This document shows positions 1 through 11,700 of a DNA stretch of 64,000 nucleotides, one piece after another (within the stretch, counting starts at the first letter, position 1; every line of letters starts with the position of its first letter). Location of the stretch: assembly GCA_030247885.1 (NCBI GenBank), contig JAPDRO010000020.1, forward strand, positions 496,001 to 560,000. Reading direction: 5' to 3'. The DNA comes from Taxawa tesnikishii (nom. ined.). Its lineage: Eukaryota; Ascomycota; Dothideomycetes; Dothideales. The notes beneath the pieces are model-generated. The model was not told the origin of the DNA. It searched no databases and saw only the letters and a list, made by a program, of their open reading frames with translations. Position numbers and translations under genes: made by a program.

Positions 1-453
1 TGCGAAACTGACAGTTTTTCCGGAACCGGTTCGAGAACCTCCTATGCAATCTCTGCCCCTGAGGATCTGTGGTATCGTCTCCCGCTGGATGGACGTGGGA
101 TGTTTGATCGCCATGTTTGCAAGGGACTGAACGAGCCATGGATCGACATCGATGGAAGCGAAATTGAGCTTCTCGTTTCCCTTGATTGCCGTCCTGATTG
201 AGGCCGGAACGTTCTCTTCTTTATGCGTGGATCCACTCTGCTTTGCCTTGATCCGAGAAATAGTAGACGTAGGCAGATTCACTGTCCTTGTAGGCTGCTG
301 CTTTTGTCCATCCTCAAGGTCGGATTCCACAGGCGAAAGTCTTCGTCTTTTTCGCACTCCATTTTCTCGAACATCAAGACTTTGTACAGAAACCTCCGAT
401 CCGCTGTCGCTTTCCGAATCGTCATAAGACGAACTGGCGATGGACGCTGGCAT
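1..453 (-). CDS. DBP8: DEAD-box RNA helicase Dbp8, N-terminal part, cut by window edge
   Basis: This is an ATP-dependent RNA helicase acting in nucleolar 40S (18S rRNA) maturation. Reading down from an ATG at 453 gives an uninterrupted frame of 151 residues to the edge. It has a Ser/Asp-rich disordered head with a basic patch (RKRRRLSP), then the helicase entry: F..IDVDPWLVQSL, AIKHPTSIQ (the Q motif with its invariant Gln) and the Walker A (motif I) GSRTGSGKT. The combination DCIGGSRTGSGKTVSF is characteristic of Dbp8 rather than other DEAD-box proteins. Motifs II to VI lie outside the window. No intron is seen in this part. The start was chosen because it is the first ATG in the frame that precedes the acidic head. 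Identification of a DEAD-box protein is near certain; assignment to Dbp8 is strong. Confidence 0.88.
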   Translation of the reverse strand, partial: MPASIASSSYDDSESDSGSEVSVQSLDVRENGVRKRRRLSPVESDLEDGQKQQPTRTVNLPTSTISRIKAKQSGSTHKEENVPASIRTAIKGNEKLNFASIDVDPWLVQSLANMAIKHPTSIQRETIPQILRGRDCIGGSRTGSGKTVSFA

Positions 454-950
454 TTTACTATCCCTGAAGTCGTCCGCAAGGAGATTTACTCTAGGATGTC
501 TATTTGGCCTGACTAGAGCTCCAGAGGTTTTGATTATCGATCCTCCTTGAGTTCTTGATAAGTTTGGTTGGTACAAGGGTAGTATGTTCGTGAAAAGAGG
601 GTTTGCCATCAAGAAATTTTGGTATATCAGCACGTGAATTTTCTTGGCGCTGAAATCCTTCCACTTTGGTTTACTGCTGCTCTATCATGACCACTTCTTC
701 CGATCTGTGTCATCCGAATAGCGGTTGTGTACGCTCCAGCAACCATGTAGTTGCCAACTTGCATCTAGACCTGTCCACCAAGATGTTCCACTCATACCCC
801 GCAGGATATGCATGAGCATCTGAACCTTGGAGTGCAGCAAATGGAGCAGCAGACGTCATGCCATGAGTCGTCATGTCTGCAGCACATAAAGCCATAACGA
901 TAGGACGTTCAAATCTCGGGTAAGGTCTGTGCAATCTCCCAAGCAGTACG
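454..950. other. intergenic, DBP8 / hydrolase divergent promoter region
   Basis: About 0.5 kb between two divergently transcribed genes. I see no ORF with coding character and no RNA gene. It presumably carries both promoters (inference). Confidence 0.5.
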
Positions 951-1873
951 ATGCCATCTCTCGTCCCCTCCACCTTCGACGACTCGCGCTGGATCTCCAG
1001 CAACGCCTGGCTCTCGCAGGACCCCGAAGTGCGCATCCACTACATTGACTGTCCGCCGTCTTCCTCCAAGGACCACAAAGGCACAATCGTCCTGATCCAC
1101 GGGTTCCCGCAAACCTCCTACCAATTCCGCCACGTCATCACGCCCTTCTCAGACGCCGGATACCGGGTGATCGCGCCCGACTATCGGGGCGCAGGGGAGT
1201 CGTCGAAGCCGCGGGATGGGTACACGAAGAGCATCATGGCGGGCGACATCCACGCGCTCGTGCAAGAGAAGCTGGGGGTCAAGGAAAGGTCCATGTAATC
1301 GGCCACGACATCGGGGGCATGGTCGCGCACGCGTACGCCTCGCGGTTCGCGGACGACACGGCCAGCGTGAGCTGGGGCGAGTGTCCGCTGCCAGGCACAA
1401 AGGCGTACTACGATAGTCTGATGGATCCGGGCGTCTGGCACTTTCATTTCCACTGGCAGCTCGATTTGCCCGAGGCCATGACGCATGGCAACGAGAGGAT
1501 TTATATAAAGTCTTTCTACGATCGGCTGTGCTTGAACCCGGCCGCGATTGGCGTGAGGGACCTGGAGCATTATGCTACCATGTTCGCGCAGCCTGGCGCT
1601 ATGCGCGCTGGGTTTGACGTCTATCGAGGGTTTCACAAGGATGCGGAAGAGAACAAGGAGTGGTTACAGAAACACGGAAAGTGTAAGGTACCATCTCTAT
1701 CGTTGAGTGGAGCGAGCAGCTTCCTGCAGGCCATGGCCGAGGGGATGGTAAACGAGGTGTACGAGAATGTCGAAGTCGCAACAGTAGAGTCATCCGGTCA
1801 CTGGGCGGCAGAAGAAAACCCGGCAGATTTTGTTCGAAAGAATCTCGCTTTTATTGAAAAGTATCTGGTGTAA
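951..1873 (+). CDS. alpha/beta hydrolase, epoxide hydrolase / haloalkane dehalogenase-like (one apparent frameshift)
   Basis: This is a soluble alpha/beta-fold hydrolase of the epoxide hydrolase or fluoroacetate dehalogenase type. The oxyanion segment HGFPQTS lies near residue 49, followed by DYRGAGESS. The nucleophile elbow GHDIGG supplies Asp as nucleophile, which points away from Ser esterases, and the catalytic His is in SSGHWAAEENP near the end. The reading runs in one frame from 951 to about 1286 and in another from there to TAA at 1873. The switch falls at an AAA run (1285-1287): one more A would join KE to KVHVIGHDIGG and give 307 residues. No intron could fit because both flanks are conserved core. 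I read this as a sequence error; a true frame-breaking mutation is the alternative. The substrate is unknown. Confidence 0.8.
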
Positions 1874-1995
1874 TTATGCATCATTAATTCATCCACTGAT
1901 CAAATCCATAGCCACTCGTTCGCGCCCTCGTTAGTTAGAGCTTTGTTGTGTTCGAGAAACGTGCCTTCAGGTACTTGTCGAAGGTCTGAGCACAA

Positions 1996-3081
1996 TCAGT
2001 AGGCATCCGCAAAAGAAAATTCAATAATGTTGCGTACCGTCCGCTCCACGTCCGGGAACAAGTCATTGTGGTTGGCACCGCGTGGACGGTAGAACATGCC
2101 GCTTCCTTGCATGCCCTTGACCAAGAACCAGAAGTCGACCGGGAAAGCGCTCTTTCCCTGCAGCTCCTTTGGCGCTTTGTTCGAATCGGCAACCACCTCG
2201 TGCATCTTGTCTAACGGCATGGTGTCCAGATGCACTGGCTTGCCGGAGTACTTGCCTAGCAAGTCTGCGATCTCTCGGTGCGAAATGGTGTCGGAGGGGA
2301 AGTTGAGCGTCGCGTTCTCTGATTTCTTCGGCTCACACAGGGTGGCGACGAGGTAGTTGCCAAAGTCATCAAGATGCGTGAAGTCGGCTTTGGCATCAGG
2401 ATCTCCTATCACGTGAATCGTGTATTCCGACACGTCTTTTTGGGTCCAAGGACACCAGACAGGCTATCATTTTGTGAGTGACGATTCGAGTACAGCAACT
2501 GTGGATTGTATGCCATACCTCGCGATCTTGATTGTAGAAATCGCCGCAACCGATCATAGTATAACTCATCTTGCCAGAATCGACAGCCGGGTGCCGTACA
2601 GCATGCTCGTTCAACCTATGGTCGTAGAGGGGTCGGGCTCAGCATACAAATTCCTCCGCATGCAGTGGGTTCTCACCTACCTGTTCTTCATGTCCCACAG
2701 CGGATGAACGTACCCCTGCGGATCACCAGGCTTGCGGTAGATGTGATGCATACCGTACTCGGACGGGTAGAAACGCTTGACGCCCGCATCCGCCGCCGCA
2801 TCCTGGATTGTCCGCTGAGCTTCGAGTGCTTTGCCATTGAGGGCGCTGACCACGGCATCGATTCCTTGGAGGGCCTTTGCGATGTCTTGCTTCGAGCCGT
2901 TGAGTAAATCCAGTTCTACGATCTTGACCTTATCATTGTCTGCCCCGACTGGCTTGTCGGATTTGGGTGGGATGACAGCAGTCGTATTGAAGGTCTGCTT
3001 CTTACATCCCAGGAGCGCTTTCATGATGGATGCGCCAATCTGGCCGTTGGCGCCAAATACGGCAATGTTCTTCAGAGACAT
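1996..3081 (-). CDS. NmrA-like / isoflavone-reductase-like NAD(P)-binding protein
   Basis: This belongs to the NmrA/PCBER-type atypical short-chain dehydrogenase family, NAD(P)-dependent reductases or redox-sensing regulators. It has three exons: 3081-2681, 2615-2519 and 2463-1996, with introns of 65 and 55 bp (GTAGGT..ATAG and GTATGG..ATAG). The spliced length of 966 nt gives 321 residues. The dinucleotide-binding motif is at the N-terminus, NIAVFGANGQIGASI (GxxGxxG), followed by a Rossmann fold with VVSALNG and the YPSEYGM segment. The C-terminal substrate-domain strands include DFTHLDDFGNYL. No Tyr-x3-Lys catalytic pair of a classical SDR stands out. The 3' end faces the hydrolase upstream at a gap of 122 bp (convergent). 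The fold is clear; the substrate cannot be read from sequence. Confidence 0.85.
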
Positions 3082-3763
3082 GGTACGGATGTGGGATCAG
3101 GAGATTGATTTGTGTGACTGGAATGTCGAAACACACGCTTTCGACTGAGAGTTAAGACCAGAGGATACCTTTTATTGGAGATGAAGTCAACCTGCCATGC
3201 TATGCCTGCTTGTCTGCGCAGCCGATCACAAAAACGTCATGAAGGGTCTTCGCGATTACGAACAACGCACGGTATGCCACGGATCGCCTTTTGCATGAAT
3301 GGACCAGACATGACAACATCAGACAAACATACGCAAGCTCTGCGGGAAGATGTAAGGATATGCCAAAAGATTCGGCGCTATGTGCTGAGATGTGGTAATA
3401 AGGAAAAACGGATGCCATGCCAAGCCAAGCCATCAGGTCATGTATAATCAAACCTACGACAACAGAATGATGCTATTCGCATAGAGTCAAGTCAATGACC
3501 ACTTTCGTATCAGTTGTTCTGGGTACATTCGCAAGAAAAACCTATAAACAAAGGAAGGGTATTGCAAAGTGAAGACATCGCAAGCATCCGAGCATGACCA
3601 TCGCCCATGCCAACCGCAACCAAGAACGCCTTTGGACGGGAACCATGAATATATGCTCTCCCAACCCAGACACGCGGCCCCGTGAAGACAGTCCACTAAA
3701 GAGAGAAACTACGAGAAAGACAAAGAATGCCCGAACCGAGCGTCCTCGGAAGACGCCCCCAAT
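3082..3763. other. intergenic, no gene seen
   Basis: A stretch of 0.68 kb between the start of the NmrA-like gene and the stop of the Csm1 gene. Short ORFs on both strands lack coding character. It should hold the promoter of the former and the 3' UTR of the latter. Confidence 0.5.
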
Positions 3764-5447
3764 TTAGTCCTCGTCAACAACGACTCTCTTGGTCATGCTG
3801 TCCACAACCTTGGTGTAGAACTTGACTGCATGGTTCCTCGGGAAGCAGATCTCCTCAGTGAGATAGTCAGGCAAGATATCGATGAGATCGCGGTCTCTGC
3901 CTTCGTCGAAGAAGGGCTCGTACGCGAACTCTGCGTCTTCATAACTGAGGCCCGATGGTGTTTTGGGGTTGACAACGCTGCTGTCGTTGCACACCGTGAG
4001 GTGGAAATGCAGAGCTGGCGAGTCGTCAGTATCCGTCACGTGCATGATGGTGTTGGGCTCGAGATGGTACGTACTTCCGTTGCGTCCGGTTTGGATGCAG
4101 CTATATTCGTCCTCACCGTCCTTTCGCTTGACGCTGTTGATGATGAGGCCGGTCAAGTCGCGGTACAGCTCTTCTTTCAGGACCGCTTGCTTTGCGGAGT
4201 CCAGGTTGCTGCCGCCCATCTGACTCCTATTCAGATTGTCGCGGTGATTCTTCACCGCGCTGCCTGGGATCTGGGGTCCGGCACTCGTTGCTGCCTTCTT
4301 GGCTGCGTCGAGTCTTGCGATCAAGGACTTGGCTTCATTCTGCGCTTCGGACAAAGACGTTTGCAAAGTCTTGTTTTCCGCGCTGAGCTTCTCGTTCTCC
4401 GCCTTCAGGGACTTGACTTGGGTCTGCAGACGGGTTGTTTCGGCATTGTTAGTAGATGAAGCCTTGCGCGCCTCGGATAGCTCCTTCTTCAGAGATGCAA
4501 TCAAGTCATTGGCATCTAGAATTCTGTCAGCTTCTGCACGCTCCTCATGCGATCTGTTCACGCACCCTTGGCCTTCTGGTCCGTCGCCCTCTTCAGCTTG
4601 TCAAAGTTACTCTCTGCTCCGGTCTTTCCAAGCTCTTGTAGGCTCTCGTACTTCAGCTGCATGTCTTCATACTTTTGGTCATCTCCGCCAATTTGCGCTT
4701 GAGCTCGGACTCCGGCAATCGGCGCTCCGTGTCTGATGCGCTTCTTCCGCGCGAATACGCACGCGGTTGCTGCGATGTAGGGCGTGCGCGTGCGGGAACA
4801 ACTTGCGGTTGTACCTGTCTTTGTTGTGAGACTGAGCGTGCTCGTTGGACGAAGCGCTGGGCTCTGGGTGGTGTAGGCTCGTGGTCGATGTCCATGTTAT
4901 CGTCCTCCACCACTTCAATTGATTGCGAGACATCCTCATGGCGTTCGGGCTGGGTCTCTGGAATCACGTTCATGGGCTCTACAATGCCGGCGCGCTTAGT
5001 GGTCTTTGTCTTGCGCGCTGCCCCGTCCTCTGGTTGGGCCTTCTTGGGCTTGGTCGCGCGCGCTCTCTTGACTGGTGCATCTTGCGCCTTTGCCCGACTC
5101 GTCTTGACCTTGGATTTTGCGACAGTGCCATCCTCCATGTCGTCGAACTCCTCGACCTCTTCGGTGTCGCTGCCGTCTCCGATGTTGGTGCGGTCTTTCA
5201 GTGCCTCCCTTTGCGCTTTCGGTTTTGCTGCGGTCTTCTTCGTCGCGCCAGTCTTTACCGTAGTGCGCGACTTGGTAGTCTTTTTGGCAATGGCCCTGTT
5301 GATGGTTGGCTTGGAGGTCTTCTCCTGTGCAGAGTCGGGCGTGGGAATGTGGGTGTTTTCGGGCTCCGGACTCGCGAATTCGTCGTCAGAGTCAAATCGT
5401 TCAGTTCTCGAAGCAACGTGCTGGGCTGTTTGTCCTCTCGCGGGCAT
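3764..5447 (-). CDS. CSM1: monopolin subunit Csm1/Pcs1 (kinetochore; one apparent frameshift)
   Basis: This is the monopolin / Pcs1-type kinetochore clamp that crosslinks microtubule sites. Exon 1 spans 5447-4566 and exon 2 4515-3764 (50-bp intron, GTGCGT..CTAG). The N-terminal ~300 residues are disordered, Lys/Pro/Ser-rich (repeats of KTTKSR, ATKKTAAKPKA) with an acidic stretch. A long coiled coil follows, then the compact globular C-terminal Csm1/Pcs1 domain ending in KVVDSMTKRVVVDED. The open frame changes at a run of four T (4673-4676): KLAEMTK leads to a premature stop, while KYEDMQLKYESLQ continues in the neighbouring frame. One extra base there makes the spliced CDS 1635 nt (544 residues). 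The start at 5447 (MPARGQTAQ) was chosen as the first Met before family-like sequence; an upstream Met in the same frame at 5612 is possible. Confidence 0.85.
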
Positions 5448-5779
5448 TGTGAAAGTGACGTGGCGTTGGAGGGGTGTTGCTGCTGTCGCGTGGGCTGATT
5501 CACGCGCTTTCGATAGCGAAATGTGTTTGTTGACAAAACAACATTTGCGCGGGATGCACGCGCTAGGGTTCGGCAAGTGCGCCCGAGCGCTTGAACCCTG
5601 CATGACATACAATCACATGCGAAGACAATGAATGCCTAATAAGAAGAATTGTGGTTCGCAAGAATCGATACACTACGCTCTGCTCCCGTAGAAGACCAGA
5701 GTTAAACGCCTCCGGCGCCATCGCTAACCATTCCAGAATCTCGAGCCTCCTATCAACCACAGGCAAGACCAAACCCCTC
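5448..5779. other. intergenic, no gene seen
   Basis: About 330 bp between the Csm1 start and the stop of the AN1 zinc-finger gene, both on the minus strand. I see nothing specific in it. Confidence 0.45.
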
Positions 5780-6776
5780 TCATGCCTGTATCAGATCCGG
5801 CACTGCAGGCCCAACTCCACGCAATAATACTATGGTGTTGCCCGTCTGTACTGCCACACCAAATTTCTCCGAAAACTCCAGCAGCCTGCCTCCTTCGACA
5901 TGGAACACCCTGAGCTTCGCCTCCTCTCCGCCTCCTCTATTGTTCACATTCTCAACTTGTAACGACTTGGCCGCCATATCCAGCACTCTGCCCACACTCC
6001 ATTCCTTGCTGTAGAAGAAAGCTCCGCTGGGAACCTTGGCTGTTATCGTATCCGCCGACGCTTCAACGCGAACGTATACCCGCTTCTCCAGAGGCACCTT
6101 GTCATCTCCCTTTGCCGTCTTCTTCAGGTTTGCGGCAGCTTGTACTCGCGACACTGCATCCGACTTCGATTTAGACACAGGCGCCTTGGGCAACGACATG
6201 CCCTTCTGTTTCGCAGCGCCCCATGCCCTTAGCTTCTCCAGCGCTGCGAGACCCTTCTCTTTCTGTGATGGTCCTGCGGGTCTGGCGCCTAGGGGAGTGA
6301 GTTTCGCGCAGTCATGGTCTTCTCGGAAGCGGTGTTTGAGACAGTATGATCGGTTGCAGTTCGGACAGTGTACGCCTGTGACCAGCGGTGTGTTGATGAG
6401 CGTTTTACACGACGGCTCGGAGCACTGCTGTTCGTGTGTGAGGACTGAGGGCTTCGGTGTGGGCTTGTAGTCGCTGGAAGTTTGTCCAAACTGTCGTTGT
6501 GTCCTTGCTCGCGCCCATGCGCCGGCATGAGGGCAGGAATGTGCGGTTTCGGTACGGTGATCTAAACAGAACTTTCCTTTACAGCTCTACAATACAGTCA
6601 ATGTATGCCATCGCTATTCAGGGGATGAGAGGGCTTACCTCGCATCGAAAAGGTAGGAAGTCCAGTTGGTGGCAGAAGGGCATCTGACAATGCGTGCCAA
6701 TCGCTTCAACTTCGCCGACGCTCATTTTGGTGAAGCTCTGTTCTGGTGGTTCGGGTGTTCTATTAGAGGAAGACAT
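5780..6776 (-). CDS. CUZ1: AN1-type zinc-finger protein, Cuz1/ZFAND1-like
   Basis: This is the homologue of yeast Cuz1 and human ZFAND1, which link Cdc48/p97 and the proteasome under arsenite or proteotoxic stress. Exon 1 is 6776-6639 and exon 2 6586-5780 (52-bp intron, GTAAGC..GTAG); the protein is 314 residues. Two AN1 fingers are visible. The first begins IGTHCQMPFCHQLDFLPFRC and is completed across the intron by SCKGKFCLDHRTETAHSC. The second is EQQCSEPSCKTLI...GVHCPNCNRSYCLKHRF. The C-terminal half carries a ubiquitin-like fold of the Cuz1 type (KRVYVRVEAS to the end). It is divergent from the TGT gene, start to start 342 bp. Assignment to the AN1 family is certain from the cysteine spacing; Cuz1 is favoured by the two-finger plus C-terminal layout. 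Confidence 0.87.
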
Positions 6777-7118
6777 GTTGGAAACGAGGGACTGGCGATT
6801 CTTATATGGCACGTGAAACAAGAGCGTCTATTGTAAGGTGTTGACGTGTTACTGTTGCCTTCGCGCCTCGGTGTCTGTAATCTCCTTCCAGGCGATTCCA
6901 TACCAAGAACTGACTCGAACACCGACTCGGCATGCCGAACATGATTCGTTGCACCGACTTTGCACCGTTTCCTTATGCGGTATTCGAAATCGGCGAACCG
7001 AGTTCATTTCCATAAATGCAACAAGCTGCAGTTTGTGGGCTGTTAACGTCCATGAGAAGGGAGTTCAATTGAGCAGAGCATCGTTCTGAAGAAAAGTATT
7101 AGCACGCATTCACCCACG
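6777..7118. promoter_or_regulatory. shared divergent promoter of AN1 protein and TGT
   Basis: A 342-bp region separates two divergent start codons, so both promoters must lie within it or overlap the genes. I cannot identify a TATA box or factor site with confidence. Confidence 0.45.
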
Positions 7119-8571
7119 ATGCACTCCGCCTTAACGTACGAGCTCGTGGCTCGATGCTCAGTACGAACCGCCTCCACCCAGCGACCCAGCGAGGCTAATG
7201 TCCTGATAATAGGTTCGATAGGTAACCAAAGCTCGTGCGGCCGTACTACAACTCCCCCATGGACCGGTTCAGCTCCCCATGTTCATGCCCGTGGCGACCC
7301 AGGCTTCGCTCAAAGGTCTGACACCGCAGCAACTCGAAGACACTTCGTGCCGGCTATGTCTCAACAACACGTACCACCTGGGTCTAAAGCCTGGGCAAGC
7401 GGTTCTGGACGCGGTTGGCGGGGCGCACAAGTTGCAGTCCTGGCCGCACAATATCCTCACCGACAGCGGCGGGTTTCAGATGGTGTCTCTGCTCAAGCTG
7501 GCGCAGGTGACGGAGGAAGGCGTGCGGTTCTTGAGTCCGCACGATGGGAGTCCGATGCTGTTGACTCCGGAGCACTCTATCGCGCTGCAGAACTCCATCG
7601 GCTCGGATATCATGATGCAGCTGGACGATGTGATTGCGACGACTTCGCCAGACCACGCCCGCATCAAGGAGGCTATGCATAGGTCTGTACGGTGGCTCGA
7701 TCGCTGCGTTGCCGCACACAAGAACCCTGAGCGGCAGAATCTGTTTTGTATCATCCAGGGTGGACTGGATCTGGAGTTGCGCAGAGAGTGCTGTAGGGAG
7801 ATGGTCGCAAGGGATACGCCTGGTATCGCCATCGGTGGATTGTCTGGCGGAGAGGCGAAGTCTGAGTACTGCAAAGTGTATTTGACGTCTCTATCTCTCC
7901 AGACGCGAAGCCGTGGACTAACTCATTACGCAGTGTATACACTTGCACCGGGTTGTTGCCCGAGAAGAAGCCTAGATATGTCATGGGCGTGGTAAGTCCA
8001 GATATCCACCCACTGTCTCGACCTCCGTCCGTCCGTCTAATGGGAAACACAGGGATATCCCGAAGACCTCGTCGTATCCGTAGCCTTGGGTGCCGACATG
8101 TTCGACTGCGTCTGGCCCACCAGAACAGCTGTAAGCCCTCCTCTTCCGTCCTCTTCCCACCCTACCCTTCCCACCTTCTCACACCCCTCCCAGCGCTTCG
8201 GCAACGCGGTAACCTCAACCGGGACGCTGAACCTCCGCCACGCCTCCTTCGCCTACGACTTTTCACCCATCGAGGCCGGCTGCACCTGCACTTGCTGCCG
8301 ACCCGTATCCTCGGGCGGGCTTGGCCTCACGCGCGCCTACATCCACCACGTCACGGCCAAGGAGACTGCTGGCGCGCACTTGCTATCCATGCACAATGTG
8401 CACTATCTCTTGAACATGATGAGAGAGGTCCGGAATGCGATTATCGAGGACAGGTATCCGGCGTTCTTGAAGGCGTTTTTCGCAAAGTTGTATCACAACG
8501 ATACGAGCAAGTTTCCCAACTGGGCCGTGGATGCGCTCAGAGGCGTGGGTGTGGATCTAATGGAGGCGTAG
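7119..8571 (+). CDS. TGT1: tRNA-guanine (queuine) transglycosylase catalytic subunit
   Basis: This enzyme exchanges guanine 34 for queuine in GUN-anticodon tRNAs; the eukaryotic form works as QTRT1 with QTRT2. Five exons: 7119-7160, 7222-7877, 7934-7991, 8053-8130 and 8194-8571, with introns of 56-63 bp. The spliced 1212 nt gives 403 residues, the usual QTRT1 size. Diagnostic sites are LTDSGGFQM (general-base Asp, residue 95), [28 protein letters not shown], and [16 protein letters not shown] with the nucleophilic Asp near 270. The zinc site is CxCxxC in CTCTCC plus the His of SMHN. The first exon is only 14 residues; I placed it by the GT donor at 7161 and the frame into [13 protein letters not shown]. 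No QTRT2 gene is in the window. Confidence 0.93.
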
Positions 8572-9153
8572 GGGTAGGTGCGCTTCTACCGACCGCTGTG
8601 ATGGATGTTGGACGGTGCGGATTGAGTGCCTGCGGAAGCACCGAGTATTCTACTCCCTTTTGAGATCAATGTAGACGCTGCTGCAATCAATGCGCTTTTG
8701 GGATGAGTGGCGTTGCTCCGTTCCTCAATCCCAACTTCGTCTGAGATGGTGAAGTAACCATTGCAGGTGAGAAGCGTTGACGTGTAGGTTGGTAGCACAT
8801 GCGAGGTCAGTGGCAGATTACCGGCTGTACAAGCCTCTGGGAGGTGTAGCAATCGAGAGTCTTGGAAAGTAGCTGATGGCCCCGACGCCCAGAATCTGCT
8901 ACGCGCCGATCGTCAAAGAGAAGTCCTACCAGTGAAATGCTCGGAGGTAGTTTCAAAAAAAAGGCCCGGCAATCTGGCAGGGTGGTCGTATCACGAGGGA
9001 ACTACACCAGATAGAAAGCGTTGCATGGACGTGATTGCTCACAACGGCAGGACGAGTTTTGTTGGTATCAAAGAAGACTTTCTATGCCTTTGTATTTTCA
9101 GGTGTGGGAATCTTGGTTCAAGGAAAGCTGGTATCAAACAATCATATCCTCCT
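8572..9153. other. intergenic, convergent 3' ends
   Basis: A 0.58-kb stretch between the stops of the TGT gene and the L-galactonate dehydratase gene. It presumably holds both 3' UTRs. No further gene is seen. Confidence 0.5.
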
Positions 9154-10675
9154 CTAGTATTTTTCACCCTCGAGGATAGGCCTTGCCTCCTCGCTCCTCC
9201 ACCAGGAGACACCCTCCTTGCCCGGGTACTCGAACCTGTCCATACTCTCGGGCTTCATCTCCACGCTGTATCCGGCCTCGGTGGGGGTGGTGTAGTAACC
9301 GTCCTTGATGACGGATGGGTTGAAGAAGTGCTCGTGCAGGTGGTCCACATACTCCAGCACGCTCTTCTTGCCGCTGACGACGACATAGTCGATGGTGCTC
9401 AGGTGCTGGGTGTACTCGGGCAGACCGACACCACCGGAGTGGGGAACAATAGGGACGTTGAACTTCTTGGCCATGAGGAGAACGGCGAGGACTTCGTTCA
9501 CTCCACCCATGCGGCAGGCGTCGATTTGGCACACGTCGATAGCGCCTTGTTGGAGGAGCTGCTTGAAGACGACGCGGTTCTGGCACATCTCGCCGGTGGC
9601 GACGCCGATACCGTAGGGCTTGAGCGCTTCACGGACAGCCTTGTGGCCGAGGATGTCATCGGGGGAGGTGGGCTCTTCGATGAACCAGGGCTTGAACTCG
9701 GCGAGCTGCTTCATGTACTCAATGGCCTCTGGGACGGACCAGACCTGTTGTACATGTGTTAGGAACGTCTTTTGACCGCCACTGCTGAAAGTGGGCTCGA
9801 CTTACCTGGTTGGCATCCACCATCAGGATGTTACCCCGGTCGTAACCGATGGCCTCCCGAGCGATAGTCAATCTGCGACGGTCCTCCTCCACGTTGGCGC
9901 CGACCTTGAGCTTGAAGTGCTTGTAGCCCTTGCTCAAGGTCTCCTGCAGCAGACCCTTCATTTTGTCCTGGCCGTATCCCAACCAGCCGGCACTGGTGGT
10001 GTAAGCCGGGACCGCCCTGTTGGCCTCCGCGTCCTTGATCCTCTGTGCCTTGCCACCCTCTTCCTTCTTGAGCATCTCGATCGCCTCCTCCTTGGTGATG
10101 GCGTCGGTGATATACCGGAAGTCGATGCAATTGACAAACTCCTCGGGGCTCATGTCCGCCACTATCCTCCACACGGGCTTGCCGAGCGTCTTCGCCCACA
10201 GGTCCCAGATGGCGTTGACGACGGAGCCAAGCGCGAGGTGGATGACACCCTTCTCGGGTCCGATCCAGCGCAGCTGGGAGTCGGAGACAAGATACCTCCA
10301 GGTTTTTCCCCAGTCGGCCACCAGGTCCTCGAGCTTCTTGCCCTTCAGGCGGTCGGCGAGCAGGTGGATTGCTTGGCAGACAATCTCGTTACCTCTGCCG
10401 ATAGTGAAGGTCTCGATCAGGAGTTAGCTGTCTCGTCACACGAGCGGTGAGCCTGCAACTTACCATGCCGTGACCAGAGAATTTAGAGTCAGTGTGGAGG
10501 ATACAGTAAGCCGCAGAGTAATCACCCGCAGCGTTCATGGCATCGGAGCCAGTCTTGTCGAGGGAGGTCTGCGTACGGCATCGTCAATGCCTGTTTCTTC
10601 TATTCCACAAGCTTCTGAAAGGGTACGTACCGGGAAACGGACATCCCTCGTCGTCGCGTGAGTGATGGTAACCAT
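9154..10675 (-). CDS. LGD1: L-galactonate dehydratase / L-fuconate dehydratase, enolase superfamily
   Basis: A mandelate-racemase/enolase-superfamily acid-sugar dehydratase. In fungi this type (LGD1, GaaB) converts L-galactonate to 2-keto-3-deoxy-L-galactonate in the D-galacturonate (pectin) route; human ENOSF1 is the L-fuconate relative. Four exons: 10675-10631, 10568-10464, 10411-9806 and 9744-9154, with introns of 62, 52 and 61 bp; 448 residues, unbroken. Signatures include RDVRFPTSLDKTGSDAMN, DYSAAYCIL, SQLRWIGPEKGVIHLA, the KxK acid/base in HFKLKVG, metal ligands in MVDANQ, FIEEPTSPDD and ATGEMCQN, and the His region VPHSGGVGL. Near-identity of these blocks to LGD1 makes the call strong. 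The GH71 gene upstream is on the same strand, 1.0 kb away. No other D-galacturonate pathway gene lies nearby. Confidence 0.93.
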
Positions 10676-11700
10676 GTTTACGTCTCGAGATCTTTCAATT
10701 GAAGGATAGTTCTTTCGATCTGTACAGACAAAATCGGTAAGGGGAGAGGTTCGAGAAAACAGGAGGACTAGGAGGCGAAAAGGAGGAGGAAGTGCACGAA
10801 AGAGTCACTCAATCGGCACCGGGACGTCATGGTTTTGTACCAGGTGTCTTGTAACAATTCACTCGCGTTTTCGCTGCTCTGACCCGCGAACGAGCCCCAC
10901 GGAGGGGACAATCCGGGGCCTCAATGGCCGTGCGAGGGAATCTAATGCGGCGTTCTGGGCCCGCGATTGGTGGATAATTGCGTTGCCGGTTGGGAACAGA
11001 ACGCTGCCAGACGCCGAAGAAGCAGAGACAGGACAAGCTTGCCGTAGCTTGTCCGGTTGTCTGGTCACATGTCTACTTCAACCTGTTCATTCTTCCACAC
11101 CGCAATATTTCTCCTTACATGTCTTCCGGATCAAAGTTTGTCTAAGCGTGGAGCCGTTGTTACATACGGTGGTTCGTGAACGACGAATGCGAAACGTTCT
11201 CAGATCTCGTCCGAGGCTTTCGCCGATTGAGCTGTTGTTTGGCGAATTGAAACGTTAAACAGGACAATTCAAACCACGTGGAAAAGAGCTGGAGACAAGT
11301 TACAAACAAGAACGTGGGTAATCGAAAAAGCGGGCACGAATGCTCAATCGCTCAGACACAAGCGCCGCTTACGACAACTCGAGTTTCAACTCTCGAGTTC
11401 GAATGCTCTTGCGAAGAGAGCACCATCCGGTACGAACATCACACGGCACGGACACGAATACCCCCGAGCACTGTGCAGTCTACCAACGCAAGGAACGAAG
11501 AGCATGAGCAAATGAGTGCGAATTTAGCACAATAGAACACCTGGACAACAAAGTACATGCCATTTGGCGCATAATAATCGTGAATAGTAAAGTACCCATG
11601 CATCTAACCTGTAGGAAGGGTATCATGCAAACTCAGCCATCCGCCCTTGAAGAAAAGAATGTGTGCTACCATAGCAGCCTGCGGCTTCTGCCTTGCGATC
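10676..11700. other. intergenic, no gene seen
   Basis: A 1.0-kb region between two minus-strand genes. It contains the promoter of LGD1 and the 3' UTR of the GH71 gene. ORFs up to 85 codons have no family resemblance. No tRNA is recognised. Confidence 0.5.

Noticed and set aside
11380-11410. GTTCGAA segment as a tRNA T-loop
   Set aside because: No pairing T-stem, anticodon arm or acceptor stem around it; other GTTCGA sites in the window fail likewise.
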